DNA of 64,000 nt from the NCBI GenBank assembly GCA_964431035.1, contig CAYSIF010000003.1, positions 22,163 through 86,162 of the forward strand, in the 5' to 3' direction. Below are positions 59,361 to 64,000 of this stretch, piece after piece (position 1 is the first letter of the stretch; each line of letters opens with the position of its first letter). The DNA comes from Methanobrevibacter_A sp964431035 (lineage in GTDB: Archaea > Methanobacteriota > Methanobacteria > Methanobacteriales > Methanobacteriaceae). Both the position numbers and the translations under genes were made by a program. The notes below the pieces were generated by a model. It was not told the DNA's origin. It searched no databases and was given only the letters and a program-made list of their open reading frames with translations.

Positions 59361-61754
59361 ATGGATTTAGAAATATTTCAGGATGAGGAAATAAAAGAAC
59401 AATACGAAAAAGTTAAAGACAAACTTTCTCAAGAAGAATTCCTAGAAAAATTCAACGAACTAGAGAAAGAATACAAAGACACAAGTTTCGTTAACGCAAT
59501 AGACATAGCAAAAATGATAACATCACCATACAGCGATGAAAAGAACGAAACACTATCTGAAAAAGACGAACATGTAATAGACAAAATAAGCAAACTAGAA
59601 GCAGGTGCACAAAACATCACACTAGTTGCAAAAATCATGGGAATATCCAACATTAAAAAATTCACATCCAGAAAAGGAAAAGATGGAAAACTATGTAACA
59701 TGGATATTGCAGATGACACAGGAGCAATCAGAGTAACATTATGGACAGACAACATAAAACATCTAAAAAAAGTCACAGAAGGAGATGTTGTTCAAATAAC
59801 CAACATGGAAGCCCGTGACGGTTACAATGGTCTAGAACTACAAATGCAACCAAGATCACAAATAAAAGTATTAGATGCAAATGACTATCCTACATTCCCT
59901 GACTATGAAGAACCAATAACTTTAATTAAAGATATAAATCCAAATGAAACCATAAACCTCATGGGAAGAATAATAAGACTCCCAGAAATAAGAAAATACG
60001 AAAGCAATGGTAAAAAAGGAAAAGTAACTTCAATTGAAATCCAAGATGAAAGTGGTAAGATAAGTTACACACTATGGAATAATGATGTTAATCTTATTGA
60101 AGAGTTAGGATTAGAAGTAGGAGATTCCATAAAAATATTAAGAGCACAAGCACGTGAAAGAAACGGAGAAATATCCCTATCCCACTTCGGAGGAAAAATA
60201 GTAAAAGGAGATTTCGACGTACCAGAATTCGAAGAAACAATACTTAAACTCGTAGACGCACAAGAACTCAAAGACGTTACAATATTAGGTGTTATTACAA
60301 AAATCCAAGACAAAATAACATTCACAAGAAAAGACGGAAGCGAAGGATACGTAAAATCAATAGAAGTAGCTGACGACACAGATTCTATAAGAGTAACACT
60401 CTGGAATGACGATACAAACATAGAATTCAATAAAGGAGACTTAGTGAAAGTTATTGGAGGAAACATCGAATTCGACGATTACGCACCATCAGGTTACAGA
60501 TTAAACACAAACTGGAACACCAGATTTGTAATAGATCCAAAATGTGATGAAGAAACAAAAAATGCTCTTAACCAAATAAAAGCAAGAATGAAACCACTAA
60601 CAGTAGAAGAAATCCAAGAATTCGAAGACGATGGTGAAGAAGTTGATATCATCGGAAGAATCCTATCAATAAGTGATGTTAGAGAATTCCAAAGAGACGA
60701 CACTTCTATTGGTCTTGTCCGCTCCATAGACTTAGCAGACGAAACAGGTTTCGTAAGAGTCTCACTATGGGATGAAAAAGCAAAAATAAATCTTAAAATA
60801 GGAACAGCATTCAGATTTGAAAATGTTAGAACCCGCTTAGGATTCAACGCTGTTGAACTCAATGCAGGTAAAACATCACGTGCAATTGAACTAAAAGAAG
60901 ACGAAGTTGGAGACCTACCATCCTTTGCTGATTTAGAAGAAATGCTATACGAAATGAAGAAAATCGACGAAGTAGAAGAAGACGATGTTAACATCCGTGT
61001 AGTAGCAAGAATACTTGACATCCAAGATATTGTTGAATTCCAAAGAGATGATGGTAACCCTGGAAAAGTAAGAAGTATAGATTTAGCTGACGAAACCGGT
61101 TCAATAAAAGCTAGTTTATGGGATGCTAAAACAGAACTCAAAGACTTTAAAATCGGTGATGCAATAAAAATTGAAAACCCAAAAGTAAACTTCCGTGATG
61201 ATAGGTTAGAATTAAGCATTGGTGGAAGTTCTAATTTATTAGAACCAACAACCGATGAAACTGAATTATTACCTACCTTTGATGAATTAAAAGAAATGAT
61301 TTATCAATTAAAAACAATTGATGAATTAGAAGAAGATGACATCAATGTTCGTGTAAATGGAAGTTTAACAGATATTTATTCTGAAAAATTATTATTAACA
61401 AAATGTCCTCACTGTAGAAACAATGTTGATTTAGACTCAGATGAACACACATGTGACTTTTGTGGTGAGGAATTTGATGAACCAAGTTATACTCTAATGA
61501 TTCCAGCTAAATTCATAGATGATACTGGAGAAATATCTATAACATTCTTCGGTAATTTAGTTGAAGAATTACTTGAAATGTCTGAAAAAGAAATTATAGA
61601 AATTGTTAGAGATGATGAAGATTCAACTGTACTAGATACTAAAATTGATGATTTAACAACTCTTACATTGGATTTAATTGTTGATGTAAATTATGATGAA
61701 TATAATGAAGCTATAAGATTAAATCCAAAAACTATCTTATCTAAAGAAATCTAA
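59361..61754 (+). CDS. rpa: Single-stranded DNA-binding replication protein A (multi-OB-fold RPA)
   Basis: A 797-residue archaeal RPA that coats single-stranded DNA in replication, repair and recombination. Five OB folds repeat the pattern '..G.I..I..I.eF.RkDG..G.V.sIdlADeTG.IRvtLWdd', starting near residues 88, 192, 310, 431 and 546. A sixth, C-terminal OB carries a zinc finger, CPHCRN followed by CDFCGE (about residues 677-695). Acidic linkers separate them. The length and five-plus-one OB layout fit Methanobacteriales RPA. The host gene lies 43 bases upstream of radA, so the two are likely co-transcribed. Confidence 0.93.
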   Translation: MDLEIFQDEEIKEQYEKVKDKLSQEEFLEKFNELEKEYKDTSFVNAIDIAKMITSPYSDEKNETLSEKDEHVIDKISKLEAGAQNITLVAKIMGISNIKKFTSRKGKDGKLCNMDIADDTGAIRVTLWTDNIKHLKKVTEGDVVQITNMEARDGYNGLELQMQPRSQIKVLDANDYPTFPDYEEPITLIKDINPNETINLMGRIIRLPEIRKYESNGKKGKVTSIEIQDESGKISYTLWNNDVNLIEELGLEVGDSIKILRAQARERNGEISLSHFGGKIVKGDFDVPEFEETILKLVDAQELKDVTILGVITKIQDKITFTRKDGSEGYVKSIEVADDTDSIRVTLWNDDTNIEFNKGDLVKVIGGNIEFDDYAPSGYRLNTNWNTRFVIDPKCDEETKNALNQIKARMKPLTVEEIQEFEDDGEEVDIIGRILSISDVREFQRDDTSIGLVRSIDLADETGFVRVSLWDEKAKINLKIGTAFRFENVRTRLGFNAVELNAGKTSRAIELKEDEVGDLPSFADLEEMLYEMKKIDEVEEDDVNIRVVARILDIQDIVEFQRDDGNPGKVRSIDLADETGSIKASLWDAKTELKDFKIGDAIKIENPKVNFRDDRLELSIGGSSNLLEPTTDETELLPTFDELKEMIYQLKTIDELEEDDINVRVNGSLTDIYSEKLLLTKCPHCRNNVDLDSDEHTCDFCGEEFDEPSYTLMIPAKFIDDTGEISITFFGNLVEELLEMSEKEIIEIVRDDEDSTVLDTKIDDLTTLTLDLIVDVNYDEYNEAIRLNPKTILSKEI

Positions 61755-61797
61755 TTAAAAAAAACTTATTATTTATATATTATTTGAGGTGTATGAA

Positions 61798-62751
61798 ATG
61801 TCTGAAGAAGAAATGGAAGTAACTCTTAACGATTTACCTGGTGTAGGTGAAAAAACTGCTGTAAAATTACAAGATGCAGGATTTGGGGATTTAATGAGAT
61901 TAGCAACAGCTATTCCAAAAGAATTAGCCGTTAAAGCAGAAATTGGTGAAGGAGTAGCAATGAAAGTTATTGAAGCTGCTCGTAAAGCATCTAACCTTGA
62001 CTTTGAATCTGCATTTGATGTAATGGAAAGAAGAAAAGAAGTAGGACGTATCACTACTGGAAGTGAAGGAATCAACGAACTAATCGGTGGAGGAATCGAA
62101 ACACAATCCTTAACAGAAGTATTTGGAGAATTCGGTTCAGGAAAAAGTCAATTATCCCACGAATTAGCAGTAACCGTACAATTACCTGAAGAACAAGGAG
62201 GTTTAGATGGTGATTGTGTATTTATAGATACTGAAAACACTTTCAGACCAGAAAGAATAGAACAAATAGCAGAAGGTTTAGGATTAGATCCAACTGAAGC
62301 TTTACAAAGAATCCATATTGCAAGAGCATTTAACTCATCCCACCAAATGTTAATGGCAGATAAAGTTAACAACCTCATCCAAAGTGGAGCTAATGTTAAA
62401 TTAATTATTGTAGACTCTTTAATGGCACACTTCAGAGCTGAATATGTAGGACGTGAATCCTTAGCAGTTAGACAACAAAAACTAAACCAACACTTACATG
62501 TCCTTCAAACTATTGCTAATACATATAATGTAGCAGTATTCATAACTAATCAGGTTCAAGCTAGACCAGATGCATTCTTTGGAAGTCCTACTAAAGCTAT
62601 TGGTGGACATGTTTTAGGACATGCATCTACTTACAGAATTTGGATTAAGAAAGGTTTAGCTGGTAAAAGAATTGCACGTTTAGTTGACAGTCCACACCTT
62701 CCTGAAGGTGAGTGTGTATTTAAGATTACAACTGATGGTATTGTTGACTAG
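61798..62751 (+). CDS. radA: DNA repair and recombination protein RadA
   Basis: A 317-residue archaeal recombinase. An N-terminal helix-hairpin-helix domain (LNDLPGVGEKTAVKLQDAGF) precedes the ATPase core, with Walker A GEFGSGKSQ (about 104-112), VFIDTENTFRPERI, Walker B LIIVDSLMAHF (about 199-209), and the DNA-binding loop area QARPDAFFGSPTKAIGGHVL (about 256-275). It builds filaments on RPA-bound single-stranded DNA. The start is ATG 61798, placed by GAGGTG upstream; GTG 61789 is in frame but overlaps that signal. Confidence 0.96.
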   Translation: MSEEEMEVTLNDLPGVGEKTAVKLQDAGFGDLMRLATAIPKELAVKAEIGEGVAMKVIEAARKASNLDFESAFDVMERRKEVGRITTGSEGINELIGGGIETQSLTEVFGEFGSGKSQLSHELAVTVQLPEEQGGLDGDCVFIDTENTFRPERIEQIAEGLGLDPTEALQRIHIARAFNSSHQMLMADKVNNLIQSGANVKLIIVDSLMAHFRAEYVGRESLAVRQQKLNQHLHVLQTIANTYNVAVFITNQVQARPDAFFGSPTKAIGGHVLGHASTYRIWIKKGLAGKRIARLVDSPHLPEGECVFKITTDGIVD

Positions 62752-62761
62752 TTAAACTTAA

Positions 62762-62792
62762 TTTTTTCCTTTTTTTATTCTTTTATTTTTTC
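62762..62792 (+). terminator. T-rich terminator after radA
   Basis: Four T-runs of five to seven bases follow the radA stop within 40 bases. This is the usual form of archaeal intrinsic terminators. Confidence 0.5.
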
Positions 62793-62898
62793 TTATTTTA
62801 TATTATTTAAGGTTTTTTATTCATTATTTTATACTTTTTAAGCGTTTTTATTTTGTATTTTCTTTTTTTAACTTTTTTTATTTAACGAATTTTTCATA

Positions 62899-62910
62899 GT
62901 ATATAAACCT
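62899..62910 (+). promoter_or_regulatory. Archaeal TATA box upstream of hdrA
   Basis: AGTATATAAACC matches the archaeal TATA consensus. It would place the transcript start near 62930-62935, giving a leader of about 105-110 bases before ATG 63041. A second weaker AT-rich site lies near 62945. Confidence 0.5.
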
Positions 62911-63040
62911 TACTCACTTATTTCAATAGAAACCTTTATTAACTTATATTATAAACATAAGTGTATATCTAAAATTTATTTACTTATAAATATTAGATTA
63001 AAAATTAACAAATTCATCAACTTGTACAAGGTGATTTTTG

Positions 63041-64000
63041 ATGGCAGAAGAAAAAGATTTAAATAATGAAGAAGTTAGAGTGGGAGTATTTGTCTGTCAC
63101 TGTGGTGTAAACATAGCCGGTGTTGTTGACGTAAAAGCAGTAGCAGAATATGCAAAAACTCTACCAAACGTAGTATACTCAACAGATTACAAATACATGT
63201 GTTCTGACCCAGGTCAATTAATGATTCAAGAAAAAATCCACGAATTAGGATTAAACAGAATCGTTGTAGCAGCATGTTCTCCTAGACTTCACGAACCTAC
63301 ATTCAGAAGATGTGTAGAAGAAGCAGGATTAAACAAATTCTTATTTGAATTTGCTAACTTAAGAGAACAAGACTCTTGGGTACACATGGGTAAAAACGAA
63401 GAAGCTACAGAAAAAGCTAAAGATTTAACCCGTATGGCAGTTGCTAAAGTAAGATTATTAGAACCTCTCGAAGCACACAAAGTAGGTGTGGACAAAAACG
63501 CTTTAGTAATTGGTGGAGGAGTTGCAGGTATGCAATCCGCATTAGATTTAGCTGATATGGGTTACCATACTTACTTAATCGAGAAAAAACCTTCCATCGG
63601 TGGAAGAATGGGACAATTAGATAAAACATTCCCAACACTCGATTGTTCAGTATGTATTCTCGGACCAAAAATGGTAGATGTAAGTAAACATGAAAACATT
63701 GACTTAATTACCTATGCTGAAGTTAAAGAAGTAGACGGATACATTGGAAACTTCACAGTAACCTATGAAAAGAAACCAAGATACATAGATGAAGAATTAT
63801 GTGTCGGTTGTGGATCCTGTTCTGATGTTTGTCCTATCGAAATACCTAACTACTACGACGAAGGTATGGGTATGGTTAACGCAGCTTTCATCCCATTCCC
63901 TCAAGCAGTACCTCTATGTGCTACCATAGACAAAAACTACTGTATTGAATGTCACTTATGTGATAAAGTCTGTGAAAGAGATGCAATTAAACACGACCAA
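63041..64000 (+). CDS. hdrA: Heterodisulfide reductase subunit A, HdrA (3' end outside window)
   Basis: The first 320 residues of HdrA, the flavin- and iron-sulfur-containing subunit that bifurcates electrons from hydrogenase to the CoM-CoB disulfide and ferredoxin. Visible parts are the N-terminal VGVFVCHCGVNIAGVVDV iron-sulfur-binding motif, CSPRLHEPTFRRC, the FAD-binding VIGGGVAGMQSALDLADMG (about 154-172) and IGGRMGQLDKTFPTLDCSVC (about 186-205). A first 4Fe-4S ferredoxin motif CVGCGSCSDVCP (about 256-267) is followed by the beginning of the second, CIECHLCDKVC. AAGGTGA precedes ATG 63041. The frame is open to the window end. Confidence 0.95.
   Translation, partial: MAEEKDLNNEEVRVGVFVCHCGVNIAGVVDVKAVAEYAKTLPNVVYSTDYKYMCSDPGQLMIQEKIHELGLNRIVVAACSPRLHEPTFRRCVEEAGLNKFLFEFANLREQDSWVHMGKNEEATEKAKDLTRMAVAKVRLLEPLEAHKVGVDKNALVIGGGVAGMQSALDLADMGYHTYLIEKKPSIGGRMGQLDKTFPTLDCSVCILGPKMVDVSKHENIDLITYAEVKEVDGYIGNFTVTYEKKPRYIDEELCVGCGSCSDVCPIEIPNYYDEGMGMVNAAFIPFPQAVPLCATIDKNYCIECHLCDKVCERDAIKHDQ

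Noticed and set aside
60494..61219. Long minus-strand open frame of 241 codons inside the RPA gene
   Set aside because: It is the antisense of a strongly conserved multi-OB RPA frame and has Ser/Leu-rich shadow composition with no binding site.
1..64000. tRNA gene as integration site of the provirus
   Set aside because: No cloverleaf or GGTTCRAATCC-type T-arm was recognised by eye at either edge; the attachment site may lie upstream of this window.

Overview
The window is very AT-rich and comes from a pseudomurein-walled methanogen of the order Methanobacteriales, probably a Methanosphaera or Methanobrevibacter relative. RadA, a multi-OB-fold archaeal RPA and the HdrA subunit of heterodisulfide reductase fix the archaeal methanogen assignment. 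Archaeal TATA boxes and a pseudomurein endoisopeptidase agree with it. The genus is inferred, not proven.

Layout. (1) 1-2437: a 5'-truncated C5-cytosine methyltransferase, two minus-strand membrane-protein genes and a Bsp6I-like restriction endonuclease. (2) About 2.5-43.3 kb: a tailed provirus. An early block holds a PCNA-like clamp, small proteins, separate TFIIB-like cyclin and zinc-ribbon proteins, a holin-like protein and a ParB-like protein. Next comes an HK97-type head module: terminase, portal, MuF-like protein, protease/scaffold, capsid and connectors. The tail module follows the order of the Bacillus defective phage PBSX: sheath, tube, chaperone, tape measure, hub, spike, gp25-like wedge, baseplate J, gpI-like. 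The tail is therefore predicted to be contractile. A large fibre/adhesin cassette is inserted between the gp25-like gene and baseplate J and continues after it, and a pseudomurein endoisopeptidase closes the module. No integrase or repressor lies in the window, so the left end is probably upstream or inside region 1.

(3) 43.6-56.3 kb: a host surface-polymer locus. It holds an ABC-2 exporter pair, a TagB-like polymerase, a TarI-like cytidylyltransferase, a TarJ-like dehydrogenase, three GT2 glycosyltransferases, an acyltransferase and a polyprenyl-phosphate sugar-phosphate transferase. This resembles teichoic-acid-type polymer synthesis. An MNT/HEPN toxin-antitoxin pair sits between 176-bp direct repeats that include a gutted glycosyltransferase copy. 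(4) 56.4-64 kb: a secreted Ig-like protein, a helical protein, a PIN-domain remnant, then host RPA, RadA and the start of HdrA.

Main discoveries. The capsid gene ends in CCC-TGA and the +1 frame continues directly into an Ig-like domain. The tail chaperone gene has a comparable +1-frame extension after a TTT-C site. Both look like programmed +1 frameshifts in an archaeal virus. The baseplate hub seems spread over three genes, one carrying a Cys-His-Asp transglutaminase-like domain. The TFIIB parts are encoded separately. A promoter/dyad element is shared by two unlinked genes.
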